From: Chloranthus sessilifolius
Taxonomy: Eukaryota; Streptophyta; Magnoliopsida; Chloranthales; Chloranthaceae
NCBI GenBank assembly: GCA_021018995.1
Contig: CM037590.1
Coordinates: forward strand, 43,464,287-43,528,286
Direction of reading: 5' to 3'
DNA length: 64,000 nucleotides
The notes beneath the pieces are model-generated. The model ran no database searches. It saw nothing but the letters and a program-made list of their open reading frames with translations, and had not been told where the DNA came from. Made by a program: the position numbers and the translations under genes. The stretch's first letter is position 1. Each line of letters starts with the position of its first letter. This document shows positions 35,970-48,099 of the stretch, in pieces.

Positions 35970-37000
35970 CGTGATCGAATGGCAGCACCTGGCCCACCAA
36001 TATTCAGACCACCCCATTCCGAAAACAACCCGATGCGCATCCCCAATGAATTATACATCGAGCGCCAATTCCAAACGAAAAATTTCTTCGATCTTGCTAA
36101 ATATCGTCGCATCGTAGAATGCGCCCGTTCGATCGAATTCATCAAAGCGCTACACTTAGAAATGCTGCTTACCCTGCCTCCCATTGATGTCTCTCTACAT
36201 ATCATTCATTTGTTTTACCAGAAAATGGAGTGGGTACCTGCACCACTCTTGCCAATGGGAATGCGCCCGATAATCGATATATAACTCGCACTGGCTGATC
36301 TGGCGCAGGATTTCAACTTTTATGTGGTTCACCGTTTGAACCATCACATTGATCCCGCCATCGGTCTTAGTCAGGATGACATGATCAATCAGATGTGTGG
36401 AGGGCACCGCGGTTCTGGGTTGTCCACTAAACGGGCCGTCCTACCAATGGACATTTTTTTTTGGGACATCGTTATGTCCAACAACCTGTTACCGCATGGC
36501 ACAAACAGCGAGCGAACGAAAACTAGGGTGCTGGCCCTATACGCCGTGCACACGAATACCTGGTTCGATGTGCCCGGTCTTATGCTAGAAGAAATGTACC
36601 GGTGTCACACTGATATCGCCACCACCACCGTACCCTCGAAGCAAGCAGCGATTCTCCTCCATTTCCCGCACTACGTGATGCACCTCTTGGAACACCTTGG
36701 CTATCCGATTTACGATGATGAAGAACTAGGCGATATGCAGTTTTATCAATATGGCACCAATATTTGGGACAAGAGCATCAAGGCAATTCTTCGTGCGCAA
36801 CCACCTCGAATCGCTGTCGATGATGTACCTCCTCCACCCTGTCCAAACCCCGCACAACGCCAATGTGGCGGTGTTAGACGACCTCGCCCTGAAGAGGTCC
36901 CGGATTTTAACGCCGAGGCAGCCGTAGCTGGCCTCGAGGCGTGGATGGATGGGTTGAGTGCAAGGCTTGGAAGTGTTGATCGGCGGTCAAGATTTTAGAC
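35970..37000 (+). mobile_element. Extra coding region 3' of integrase
   Basis: It is a GC-richer, codon-like region unlike its AT-rich surroundings. It encodes MAAPGPPIFRPPHSENNP, NELYIERQFQTKNFFDL and further on LPMDIFFWDIVMSNNLLPHG, NTWFDVPGLMLEEMYR, then a Pro-rich tail. Position and helical, tryptophan-containing blocks resemble the 'putative plant transposon protein' found after pol in many Athila-like elements. The function is unknown; an envelope-like role has been suggested for Athila 3' ORFs, but I see no convincing signal peptide or transmembrane segment. Confidence 0.6.
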
Positions 37001-37342
37001 CTCTCTTCTCATGCGGATGGCACGGGAATCATTCCCTAGGCATGCCGACAAATTCATCTTAGGAGCGCGAGCGACGATGAACGAGGAGAGGGATCCGGAA
37101 TATGAGGATGATGATGATGATGTTTAGTTTGTTTTTGTTTAGTGTGTTTTGGTTTAGTGTTTGTGTTCTTTAGTATTTAGTGTTTTAATTTGTTATGTGT
37201 TTTTAGTTTTTGATTAATCATAGTTTGGGTGTCGTGATAGAGGACCAATGGTTGTAATCGACTTACAAAAATCAATGAAATCGGAGTGTTTTGGCATGGT
37301 TTGTGTTCTGTGTATTCTCGGATTAGTGCGAAAGTGCATCAG

Positions 37343-37590
37343 TCAATCGATTGAGAATCCACTCTCAATCGATTGAGCACCTTAGGTTCCCAAAATATAA
37401 CACTCTGTTGGTCAATCGATTGAAAGCCAATTTTCAATCGATTGACTCCTGTGTGGGCAACCTGTCTACATCAGTCAGGAACAGAAAGTTCCTAAAAAGT
37501 ACTGTTTTGAGACCGAATTTGGGTCGTAAACTTGAAAGCTTCCTTGACATCTTATGTCAATCGATTGACACTAAACTGTCAATCGATTGA
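37343..37590. repeat. TCAATCGATTGA palindrome array
   Basis: Six copies form three pairs, each with a 10-nt spacer (gaatccactc, aagccaattt, cactaaactg), between two coding-like regions. Confidence 0.9.
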
Positions 37591-37780
37591 CTGAGGTTTA
37601 TTTTCGGCAGAATACCTCTTTCACTCCGAAAATAGTGATTTGAGTCCCCTCTTAGAGTCCATACTTTAGCAAATTCCCAGGAGTCCGTGTTAGTAGTTTT
37701 TCTCTATTTAAACCCTCCTAGGGTAGTCCTCTTCCTCATCAGTAGTCAAACTTTTACTCCTCCTTTCCCAATTTTCAGCC

Positions 37781-38167
37781 ATGCCTTCCATTCGGTATCG
37801 TACCCGATCTGCGATGAAAAAGTTGATGGAACCCGCGCAAAAACGTGCACGTTACCACGCTCCACAGCCACCACTCGATTTGTCAAATCATGACATCATC
37901 AATCTTGATGATGAATCCCCTTTAGAGGTCAAATCGATTTTTATGCGCTCCGTCGAGGCCGTCACCTACCCTTCCAAGATTTTGATTCCGACCTACTTGT
38001 GGGCGGAATTGAACCCACCTTCACCTCTCATTCCACTACCTTCCGCCCCATCATCGTCTCGGCCGCACATACCTACCCCACCTCCACGCGAGGGTGGTAT
38101 CCCGGAAGAAATATGGACTTACGCGTTTCCACAGCCGAAGGAAGGACGTTCTACCATGGTTGATTAA
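37781..38167 (+). mobile_element. Second small coding-like region in the Athila 3' part
   Basis: A 128-codon frame starts MPSIRYRTRSAMKKLM. It is basic at the N terminus with a PAQKRARYH patch that could act as a nuclear localisation signal, then acidic and Pro/Ser-rich (NPPSPLIPLPSAPSSSRP). I recognise no domain. It lies between palindrome arrays, about 780 bp after the previous coding region. Confidence 0.4.
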
Positions 38168-38417
38168 AGGACTAGGAATTTCAGTTTTAGGATCTAATTT
38201 TAGGAGTACTTCTTTATGTTATTTTTATTTTGTTTTTTTATGTTTTAGTTTAGGTTAGATTTTCATTAATTTTCGGATAGGATTTTTATTTTTCAATAAT
38301 TGTCATAGTGTCCATATATTTAATACAAATTTAGTTAGTAAAATAATGGTGTTTTTCTTTTTGATTACCATCCCTTGCACTTGATCTACTTCTTTTTGGT
38401 CCTCGATTGCATTAAAC

Positions 38418-38500
38418 AGGTTTGGGGGGGGGGGGGGGGTCTTACCTCCTTTCTCAATATCATCCCAATGAGGACACTGGTCAATTCAGGTTTGGGGGGG
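38418..38500 (+). repeat. Two PPT-like G tracts (cAGGTTTGGGGGG)
   Basis: CAGGTTTG followed by a G16 run at 38418-38439, and CAGGTTTGGGGGGG near 38487-38500, both match the polypurine tract before the 3' LTR (GTAGGTTTGGGGGTG, 40322-40336). Confidence 0.6.
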
Positions 38501-38596
38501 TATTTTTGGTCAACTTCATGTATTTTCGGCGAAATAATAATAATAATAATAATAATAAAAAAGAGAAGCTGTTTTCGGATTTTAAAAGTATATCAG

Positions 38597-38702
38597 TCAA
38601 TCAATTGAGACCAGTGTCTCAATCGATCGATCGTTAAACCACCAAGAATGACCGAGATGTAAGTGATCAATCGATTGAGACTAGTGTCTCAATCGATCGA
38701 CT
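38597..38702. repeat. Palindrome pairs, partly shifted to CGATCGATCG
   Basis: Two pairs keep the 10-nt spacer, but the second member of each reads TCAATCGATCGA, an intermediate towards the GTCGATCGATCGAC motif of the solo LTR at 54549-56339. Confidence 0.8.
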
Positions 38703-40336
38703 GATGACAGGAAGACTAATGAGGTTCGAATTTTTATTCTTAAAATGTGGATGACCTGAAATTCTTTAGAATTGTTATCATGCCATAATTATTTTTATGA
38801 ATGCTCATAAAGTTCAAGATTAAATAGCAATATTCATGATCTATGCTTGAAAATTTTTGCACCATCACTTTGCTTTAATTTCAACTCTGAGGATTAAGTG
38901 TGTAACTTGAAATCTTAAGATCACAAAGAAGGGCTAAACCCCAGTGAGTTTTGAAACTTTATCCTCATTCTTGATGAGTGCTAGAACTAAATTCGGAGAA
39001 TCTTTGAGTTTCTCGATTTAATTGTTAAAACCTCACGCATTGTATTTTGATTTGTTGACTCTACGTGTGTTATACCACTACACTAGAAATGACTGTGTAA
39101 AAACTCAAGGCAATTAGGCATTACTACCATCATGAAAGGAAATGATCTAAGGCCATTATTGGCTCGTTTGTGCCCAAAGTATCCCACCATATCTTGATTT
39201 ATCTTGTCGCACCTTTGAGCCTCAACGAAATTTTGCCTTATTTAGTTTTTGTAAGCTATATTGGCCATACCCCACACCAATTTGAAAAGCCTTACCCTTT
39301 AGCACTAAGAAATTAGGGATGAGATCAAGGAAGGAAATAAAGAGTTGTGGCAATAATATCTGTAAAGAATAAATGACAGAGAAACGTAAAAGGGGAGAGA
39401 AAAAGAAATTTCAGTTTACTGCAAGAAGTAGAGAAGTATGTGGAAGTGATGTTAAAAAGAAAAAGAAAAAGACAAGAAAGAGAAAAGTGTAGTGAAGAGA
39501 AAAGGTTCTAGAGAATTCGAAAGATATCAGAAAATCAAGTGTGTTCTTTTTCCGATTTCTCAGAGAAACTTGAATCCTATTTTCCCTTTCTTTCTTAACC
39601 ATTTACCCGAGCCCCATTACAACCTTAGAAAAGACCTTTTTGATCCAATCATGAGTGGTAAATGCCTTGTGGAGAGTGATTATACAATGGCTATGGTGCT
39701 TGGTATACATATTTAAAATACAAATATCTTTCTTAATGAGATTTCTCTTAAAATTCTTTGATGCACCATCTTTCTTATAATTTGTGAGATTTTCTAAATT
39801 GCATTGTAATTCCATCTCACATTTGAGTAAATAGTAAAACCATTCATCAGGAGTGATTCTATTTTGAGTGAATACCCATGGTAAGGATTGAGTCTAGACT
39901 TCTGATATAAAGGTACCTATTGTAAAACTTCTTCTCAGATAAAACAATTCGAGTAGTGATACATGCATAACTTTCTATGGCATATACCATGAGCATTGAA
40001 AAACAATGGATTGAATTGAATGAGCACTACGAAAATGAACATGGTCAAATGTAGTTTAAAAGATTTTCCAGGGTCATCTAACTACTTGAAAGGGATGACT
40101 AAAAATTCTGAAATTCATAAGCTTTGAAGTTTGTAGGTACCTTCACTGAAAACCTTCAGGAGACAAAACTCCTCCACTAGGGATCACCTAGGGGTTTAAA
40201 GGCTTGTTGCATACGCTAAATGCAATCGTGTTCCCTACGAAAGTGGCATTTAACTTTTTAGGATGTTAGTTTTATTTGCTTTACATATTTTTCATTCTCT
40301 TTGCTCGAGGACTAGCAGAGTGTAGGTTTGGGGGTG
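38703..40336 (+). other. Athila 3' untranslated region and polypurine tract
   Basis: AT-rich with no coding capacity. A polypurine tract (GGTTTGGGGGTG) abuts the 3' LTR. Phrases such as 'taaaccccagtgagttttg' are typical repeat text. Confidence 0.6.
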
Positions 40337-41715
40337 TGATCGGTGCCGAAATATGACTATATTTCACACCCTAATTCCTACATTTAGCTATCCAATGAAA
40401 GCATCTGATGGTTGTTATGAGGTTTTAATGATTACAGGTGTTTCTGACCGTTGGATCGTTAAAGAGCATAAAAGAAGGTAATTAAAGGCTACATAAGAGC
40501 TATAGACAAAAAGGTCAAAAGAAGCATTGAAATCCATAAAGTAGCTCAACATCCAACAAAGGAATGAAGACTCTACCCTTATGCCTCAATCGATTGACAC
40601 AAGAATGTCAATCGATTGACAATAGAAGACAAGTTTGCCCTCACTTATATCGACCAAAAGTCAATCGATTGAGACTTCAGTCTCAATTGATTGAGGATAT
40701 TAGGTATAGGGTTTGCTCGACCCTATAAATTGGAAGCTACGAGTTTGCTTAAAGGGGATAATTTTTGGAGGATTATTATTCATTACTCATCTTTGGTCTT
40801 AGACTCTTTTGGGCATTTTTCAAGGGTTTTTCTTTTCTTTTTCTTTTAGGGTTTTGGTCTGGGTAGATTGTACTTAGGATTTGCATTGTCCTCTTCTACA
40901 TTCATGAAAGCATAGATTGTATTTAGGAAAAGACATTGTAAACAAAGATCTGTTGGAAGAAATGAAAAGTGGAATGACTTTGAATGAACAAGGAGATCAT
41001 ACACCAAAGATGAGCGGCTAAATCAGTTGATCGAGAAAGATGCGATCCCCAGATAAGTAGCAATTTTTTATGATTAATACCGCAGTCTATTTATGTCATC
41101 ATGGAATCATTTTGCTTAAAGTATGTGTGATTGAAAATATGTTGAATGCTTGTTATGACAGTTGATTGCGCATATCAACGGCCGTAATCGCTAGATTTGG
41201 ACCTGCAGACTGATCTAGGCTGTAGAGCGATTATGTATTTACTGTCGTGATCTAAACATCATGAGATATGCTATGCTTTTTATATGACTCATACCGTAAT
41301 GATAGGCTGAGTCATTATTTTTAGATAGGATATGCCGGATTGATGATCACATTTTATTACGAATCATTTTTCTAGACGAATGATGGTGTGAATGATGCTT
41401 TAATGAAACTGTAGGTTTTAATGATAAAAAAGGGGTACAAATTTGGGGTAGCATATTCCTTGATCATATTTAAATATTTTTCTTAGATCCATCAGAAATT
41501 AGTTGTTTAGATTGAGTTATTTTTCTTGCATTTAGGAAAAGTGTGATAAATTTTTGGTAAAATTGAATATGCCCTTTGGTACTTCCTTGGGGACGTTTTT
41601 AAATCTCTGAAATAATTAATTAAAATTCACGATTCCCTATGGGTTCGACACCCTTATTCTTGCCATACTACAATAGATCTTGTGCACTTGCAAGGGTACA
41701 CTTTAAAACCGACCA
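40337..41715 (+). mobile_element. 3' LTR of the Athila-type element
   Basis: TGATCGGTGCCG to AAAACCGACCA, 1379 bp, collinear with 27369-28741. The palindrome pairs are at 40586-40694 and the TATA box at 40724-40729. About 15 differences in the first 205 bp, almost all transitions, fit ageing under cytosine methylation. Confidence 0.9.
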
Positions 41716-41839
41716 GGTAGCAAAGGATAGCATCATTTTTAGGGATGTTTTTGGGCTACTGTGCTTGGAATGATGGCCTCTTTTGGGCGGTTCTTAAGCA
41801 GTCACGTATCTATTTTATCAATACTTACCTTATCGCGAT

Positions 41840-42950
41840 AGACTAAGAGTAGAATCGTCGGACGTATCCAGCGTTGATGGGCTCAGGAAGATGATCTCCG
41901 TCTATGGTGGCGAGGCGGATGGCATATCTCGGCAGCACTTCTCGAATGACGTATGGTCCTTCCCAGTTCGGCTTAAATTTTCCCCTTGGATCGGCATAGA
42001 GGGATGGGAAGATCTTTTTCAGCACAGTGTCTCCTACCTTTAGATCTCAACCGCGGACACATTTATTGTAAGTGCATGCGATTCGCTCCTGGTAAACTTG
42101 AGTGTGGCATAAGGCTAGGAGTCTCTTTTCGTCCAGTAAGTTCAGTTGATCACAGCACGATCTTTCTCTTTCTGCTTTGGGTAAGCCTGATTCTATGAGG
42201 ATTCAGAGCGAGGGTACTTCAACCTCTACCGGGAGGACGGCCTCGGTTCCATACACAAGAGAGAATGGTGTTGCCCCTGTAGCGGTACGGATCGACTTTC
42301 GGTAGGCCCACAAAGCAAATGGTAGCATTTCGCTCTAATCTTGATAAGTGACGACCATTTTCTCAAGGATGCGAACAACTGTCTTGTTCGCGGCTTCCAC
42401 GGCTCCATTGGTTTAAGGCCGATAAGGGGATTTGAGAGATGGTGGTTGATCTTGTATTGTTCGGAGAAGTCTCGGATGCACTTATTCACAAAGTTTGTGC
42501 CATTGTCCATGATGATATCTTTGGGTACTCCAAATCGGCACAAAATATTGTTCTTGAGAAACTTCTCAACTTGACTGGTCGTGATGTTGGCATATGATGC
42601 CGCTTCTATCCACTTGGTGAAGTATTCAATGGCGACGATGATGAACCGGTGTCCATTCGATGCTTTCTGATTAATCATTCCGACAACGTCAAGGCCCCAG
42701 GTAGTAAATGGCCAAGGAGTGGTCATGCAGTGAAGATCAATGGCAGGAGTGTGTATCAGACTGGAGTGTTCTTGACACTTGCAACATTTTTGAACATGTT
42801 TGCAATAATCCGATTCCATAGTGGTCTAAAAGTATCCCTGCCACAGAATTTTCTTAGTGAGTATGTGACCGCTGACGTGGGCTCCGCATACTCCCTCATG
42901 GATTTCTTTCATAATATTGACCGCTTCACTTTCAGTAAGGCACCTGAGTA
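41840..42950 (-). mobile_element. Tat integrase region
   Basis: Blocks seen: CKCQEHSSLIH (zinc end), WPFTTWGLDVVG, FIIVAIEYFTKWIEAASY, IIMDNGTNFVNK and, near the C terminus, FKPNWEGPYVIREVLPRYAI. Order and spacing fit a Tat integrase without a chromodomain. Confidence 0.85.
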
Positions 42951-43189
42951 AGATGTTATTGTATGATTGCTTGTAGAGGCATTCTCCGCAGATAACGTAA
43001 CCTGTCGCTAAATGTTGAATGGTTCGTCGGTCTATCTTAGATCTACCCTCTGGGAAAGTTAGGGTCTCGAGGAAATTCTTGATATCTGAGAACCACGGTG
43101 GCTCATCATTAGGCTTTGTAGGTTCCTAAATCTGGAGGTAGAAGGCCGGCTCATTCCTCTGCTCGATCATAATCGGCATCATCTCAACA

Positions 43190-45320
43190 CCATAGGAGAT
43201 TTCAATCATTGATGCCAAAGTTGCTAATGCGTCGGCAAAGTGGTTCCTTATCCAGAGGACGTATGAGAAAGTCACATCTTGGAAGCAAGCTATCAGATCC
43301 TCGAGGTGTTAATGATAGGGGATCAGTTTCTCATCTTTCGTCTTCCAGTCACCGTTTGTCTGGCATATAATTAACTGTGAATCGCCAAATACTCGAAGGT
43401 GAGTTACATTTAGATCGAGAGCCGCTTGCAGACCAGTGGCCCAAACTTCGTACTCAGTCATGTTGTTAGTGCAAGGGAAGTTGAGCTTGATAGAGATCGG
43501 TACATGGGATTCTTTTGGTTAAATCAGGATGGCGCCAACTCCTTGGCCCTCAACATTTGCTACCCCATCAAAGTACATTACCCATGATTCTTCTGCTTCT
43601 TCTGTATCGTCTTTCGTCATGAACAAGATATCTTCATCTAAGCATTCGGTTCTTAACGGCTCATAGTCAGGTAAAGGATTATCAGCAAGATGATCGCGTT
43701 ACCGCCTTTGATCGATTTCTGAGTGACGTACGTAATGTCGAATTTGGATAATAAAAGTTGCCATCGTGTGATTCGTCCAGTGAGAGCTGGCTTTTCAAAT
43801 AGGTATTTTAATGGATCCATTCGGGCCAAGAGTAGAACGGCCTGGGATAGTAAGTAATGGTAGAGCCTTTGAGTAGCCCATACAAGAGCCAGGCATGCTT
43901 TCTCCAGATGAGAGTAGCGCGCTTAATAATCAGTAAACTTCTTGCTCATATAGTAAATGGTCTGCTCTCTTCTTCCTGTTTCATCATGCTCCCCCAAAAC
44001 ACATCCCATCGAAACTTCCGTCGTGGAGAGATATATCAAGAGTGGTCTCCCTGGCTCAGGTGGTACCAAAATAGGTGGATTAAGGAGGTAGCTTTTAATT
44101 TTTTCGAACGCTACCTGACAATCGTCGTTCCATTCAACGGGCGAATTCTTCCTTAGTAACTTGAAGATCGGCGTGCAGATTGGAGTTAGCTGTGTAATGA
44201 ACCGACTGATATACTATATTCTCCCCAGAAACCCTCTAACCTCCTTCTCGGTAGACGGCGGTGGCATTTTAGTGATGGCTTTAACTTTGATTGGGTCGAC
44301 CTCGATCCCCCTCCTGCTGACGATGAACCCTAGAAGTTTCCCTGACATAGCACCAAATGCGCACTTCTATGGATTCAGTCGTAGCCGATACTTTCTCAGC
44401 CTTTCAAACAGCTTCTAAAGGTTTACCAGATGGTCGCTTCGCTCTGGTGATTTAGCTATCATATCATCGACATATACTTCAATCTCTCGGTGCATCATGC
44501 CATGAAATAGTGCAGTCATAGCTCTCTGGTATGTTGCACTGGCATTCTTCTGCAAAAGGTTCCCTAGGGGGTAATGAACGTTGTCTTCTCGTGATCAACC
44601 TCTGCCATTTTGATCTAATTGTATCCTGAGAATTCATCCATAAAAGAAAGCATCCCGTGCTTAGCTGTGTTATCAACCAAGATGTCGATGTGTGGCAATG
44701 GGAAATCATCCTTCGGGCTCGCTCTATTCAAATTGCGGAAATCGATACACATGCGGACCTTTCCATCCTTCTTTGGCACAGGTACGATATTAGCTAGCCA
44801 CTGCGGGTACTTGCATACTATGAGAAACCCTGCGTCATACTGCTTGATGACCTCGTCTTTGACTTTCAACTTTCACTCGGGTCGGAGACGTCTCAGCTTC
44901 TGTTTGACTGGCTTCATATCAGGGTAGAGGGGCAACTCATGCTCGACCAAATCAGTATCTAGACCAGGCATGTCCTCGTACGACCAGATAAAAATGTCTT
45001 GGTATGACCGAAGAAAGTCGATCATGCTTTTTCTTTCCTCAGGAGATAGTGACATTCCGATTTTGGTTATTCTGGGAACCTCCTCGGTTCCTAGATTGAC
45101 GTCTTCGGTCTCTTCGACAATGGGGGTAGGGCCATACTCAAAGTCGGCAAATCGATCAAGGAGCTCATTGGGGAGCTCTTTGAAGGGGACATCCTCATCC
45201 AGACTCATGATCCCTTCCTCTTCTTGTATTTCTACAGGGAAGGGGTCGATTTCATGTGGGACTGGTATTTTGATTAAGGCATCCTTTTGTGAGACATTTT
45301 CTAGAATTTTAGGTGACAAT
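43190..45320 (-). mobile_element. Tat reverse transcriptase and RNase H regions
   Basis: Reverse transcriptase: VEHELPLYPDMKPVKQKLRR, then WLANIVPVPKKDGKVRMCID, RASPKDDFPLPHID and FMDEFSGYN (45000-44615). A second RNase H is seen near 43600-43290 with WVMYFDGVANVEGQGVGAIL, CTNNMTEYE and VFGDSQLIICQ. This archaeal-type domain is diagnostic of Tat-like elements. Confidence 0.85.
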
Positions 45321-46319
45321 ATTTTTGGACTTTGGATTTTTTCAATGTTTTTAGGATTTTATGTTTTTTCCATGTTTTTGAGATTTTGTATTTTTTTCAT
45401 GTTTTTGAGATTTTTATTTTCTTCAGAGACGGACCCTTGGCAGGGGGGGTTTGTATATATACAAGGTATTGCTCGCCAAGGCTTATCTCACTTTTATAGG
45501 TTATTTTTTTGAAAAATGGGTGCCAAATGTTAGGCCACTCCCCGCTTCCAGGGTTTGGGGCAAAGATGCCCAGTTGCGTACCTGAGGGGCCGCTTCTTTA
45601 CCTGTTGGGATGGAGAGTGTCGACTAATATGGCTCATTGGAGTCAGCCTCCATCATGTTAATCCCCATTTCATTTGAGATGATATCCTCAAACGTTAACA
45701 TGACTTTGTGGTGATTCACCACAGGGGGAGTTTGTTCAGGTACCGACCGTCGTTCCTCAAAAAGGGACAATGCGGCCAAATCTATCTCCAAGCTGGGAAG
45801 GGAGATCTGGGGATTGGTGGGATGGACTGGGGCTATGGATCTGTGTGGGGTCAAATGGGTTGCCCCATTTCGATCAATCTTTACAACCCCTGTGCTGACA
45901 AAGGAATCCCTGATGTGCGGCCTAGGGCGAGGTTTCTCTTCTATGTTGATTCCTTGAGCTCTTGCAGTCGCGGCGACTCTGGCTTTCTCTTTGACCTCTC
46001 GGACCTCTTGCTCTGTGGGCTTATATCCTAGCTCGAATCTTACTTTTTGTCCCTTAGCCACAACTGGCTCTCTTCTGCCTTATAATTTGGGTCCTAGACC
46101 CCTTCCTTTCTGATAGCCCTACTTTTGGAGTATTGCCACTGTCGCTACCATACCGCCTCCCGTTTTAGACATGATGCCCTTAATGGGTTCTGGGAGTATA
46201 GCTGACACCTCATACTCAAAATTGTGGAGGTCTACGTCCTCAGCGGTGTGTGGTACATCCAGCATATTGGGTTTTTCAATGCTATTGGCGGCCTTTTCTT
46301 CTCACTGTGCCCCTCTCCA

Positions 46320-46760
46320 ATGATCATGATAATCTTATGCCCAGATGCAAATTTGAGTTTTTGGTGCAATGTGGAAGGTATGGCTCCACTTCATGTAGCC
46401 ACGGGTGCCCCAACAACAGATTAAATGAGGATTTGATATCCATGACTTGAAATAAGATGGAAAAGGTCATTGGCCCTATCAACAGCTCAAGGTCAACTTC
46501 TCCCATTATTTCTCTCCTGATATTCTTAAACCCTCTAGCGCTGGTTCTGGTAGGCCTTAACATGCACGAATCAACCCCAATCTTGGTGGCGGTTCTCAAC
46601 GGGCATATATTCAATGTAGACCCATTATCAATTAGTACCAAGGTGATAATCATATTTTCAGACTCAACGATTATATTCAAAGATTTTGAGTGGCTACCTC
46701 CTTCCTCAGGTAAATCGACATCAGAAAATGAAATGGCATTTGGAGCCATCACTTGACCAA
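46320..46760 (-). mobile_element. Tat protease region
   Basis: TLVLIDNGSTLNICP carries the aspartic-protease D-x-G-S core, and FNLLLGHPWLHE is the flap-end block usual for Tat proteases. Confidence 0.8.
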
Positions 46761-47149
46761 TTATTTGCCCGACTTCATCTGGGCTAACTTAGAGTGATAC
46801 ATGCGTATTTTTTAACGCCCCCATTAATGCTTGAAAATGGAGTGGGGACGTCATTAACAGATCCCATACAGTGATATGGGCAGGCATTCTTCTCAGCTGA
46901 GTCTCCAGTATATGTTCTCGACTCATCTTCTCGAAGGGGTTCACCGCGCTGTCTTTCTTTCCTTCGGGTTGGGCCTGTGATGATGCTGATATTTTTGGCT
47001 GCTTTGATATCCTCCCTGATCTGGTAACAAAATCTATTACCCCTTCTCTGCTGTTGCTTCTGACATTGATATATGTTTGTTCGTAGCTTAGCAGGACCTA
47101 ATGAGGATCATATGTGGGTCCTGAGAGCTGGAAGGGTATGGCTGCCGGT

Positions 47150-47950
47150 TCTTAAGGTACTTGTACTGTTGGCTCAGGAGGCATGGGCAATACTTGATTC
47201 ACCCCGGTGGCAGTGGGTTGGGTGGAAAGATTGGGCCAAATGGGGGTGGTGAAGCTTGAGGGTGGTGGCATTGGAGGGAAGGAAGTAAAAGTAGGCCATT
47301 GATAGCTAGTGGGTGCTGGCGGTAGATGGAGGGTCTGATGGGCCGTTAGGTAATTGACCGGGGTAGTGGAATTCGCTGGTGGTTGAACTGGGGGTGATAG
47401 AGTGGGTGCAGGCCATTGATAACTGATGGGTGCGGGTGTTGAATTGGGGGCCTGATGGCTTAAAGGGTAATCGATGGGGGTTGTGGTGTATGGTGGTAGT
47501 TGAAATGGGGCGGGCACAAGCCATTGATGATTGGCAGGTGCGGGTGCGGGATTGGGGGCATGGGTGTTTATAGGGTAATTGATGGGGGTTGTGGTATATG
47601 ATTGGTATGCATTGATATTTACATAATTGACGGGTGTGGTGGATGGAAAGTATGCCCGGAGATCCAAAGGTTCAAATTGTGGGGTTGGATTGGGAAAATA
47701 TTCAGACAAGTTTAGGGGTTCAATTACCCCAACATTCCTTTCTTCATCATTCCTCGGCCATGGTGCCACATAATTCTCCCGATCACTGATATAATCGGAT
47801 GGGTCAAATTCAAACTCCTCCTCATCTTCTATCATTCCGACGGTGGGTCTGGGACCTGCTCCTCCGGTAGGATGTGGGGTTAGTGGCACTTGGTGAATAT
47901 TAGCATGCTGAGAAGGTGCAGGGGGAATTATATTCCCAGCATCGATCAAA
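47150..47950 (-). mobile_element. Tat Pro-rich repeat segment between gag and protease
   Basis: The frame reads as three to four diverged repeats of about 40 residues built on YQWPAP, TTPINYP and HQAPN words (47260-47580). It is probably disordered. The repeat structure is also visible in the DNA. Confidence 0.65.
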
Positions 47951-48099
47951 TCCTAGATGGCATGCTTCAATAGGAAGCAGCGATCAGTAGGGTTACCCGG
48001 ACCCTGATGAAAATTACAGTGGGTATTTGGGTTATAGTTCTTTAGGATCGAGTGAGGAGGAGGTTGCGGTTGGCGGATAGCCACTAATCCCTTTTCTAC

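Larger units (their letters stand above)
27369..41715 (+). mobile_element. Athila-type Ty3/gypsy retrotransposon, both LTRs present
   Basis: Order: 5' LTR, tRNA-Asp-type primer-binding site, long AT-rich leader, gag, protease, reverse transcriptase, RNase H, integrase, an extra coding region, long 3' UTR with palindrome arrays, polypurine tract, 3' LTR. Domain order and primer site fit the Athila lineage. The element is broken, with several interruptions across gag-pol. The LTRs differ at about 7 percent of roughly 205 positions compared by eye, nearly all transitions; at a commonly used plant rate (1.3e-8 per site per year) that is some 2-3 million years. The flanks (aacca left, ggtag right) do not match, so a simple insertion is not preserved. 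Confidence 0.9.

Noticed and set aside
35970-37000. Envelope gene
   Set aside because: The position fits, but no signal peptide, cleavage site or membrane anchor is visible.
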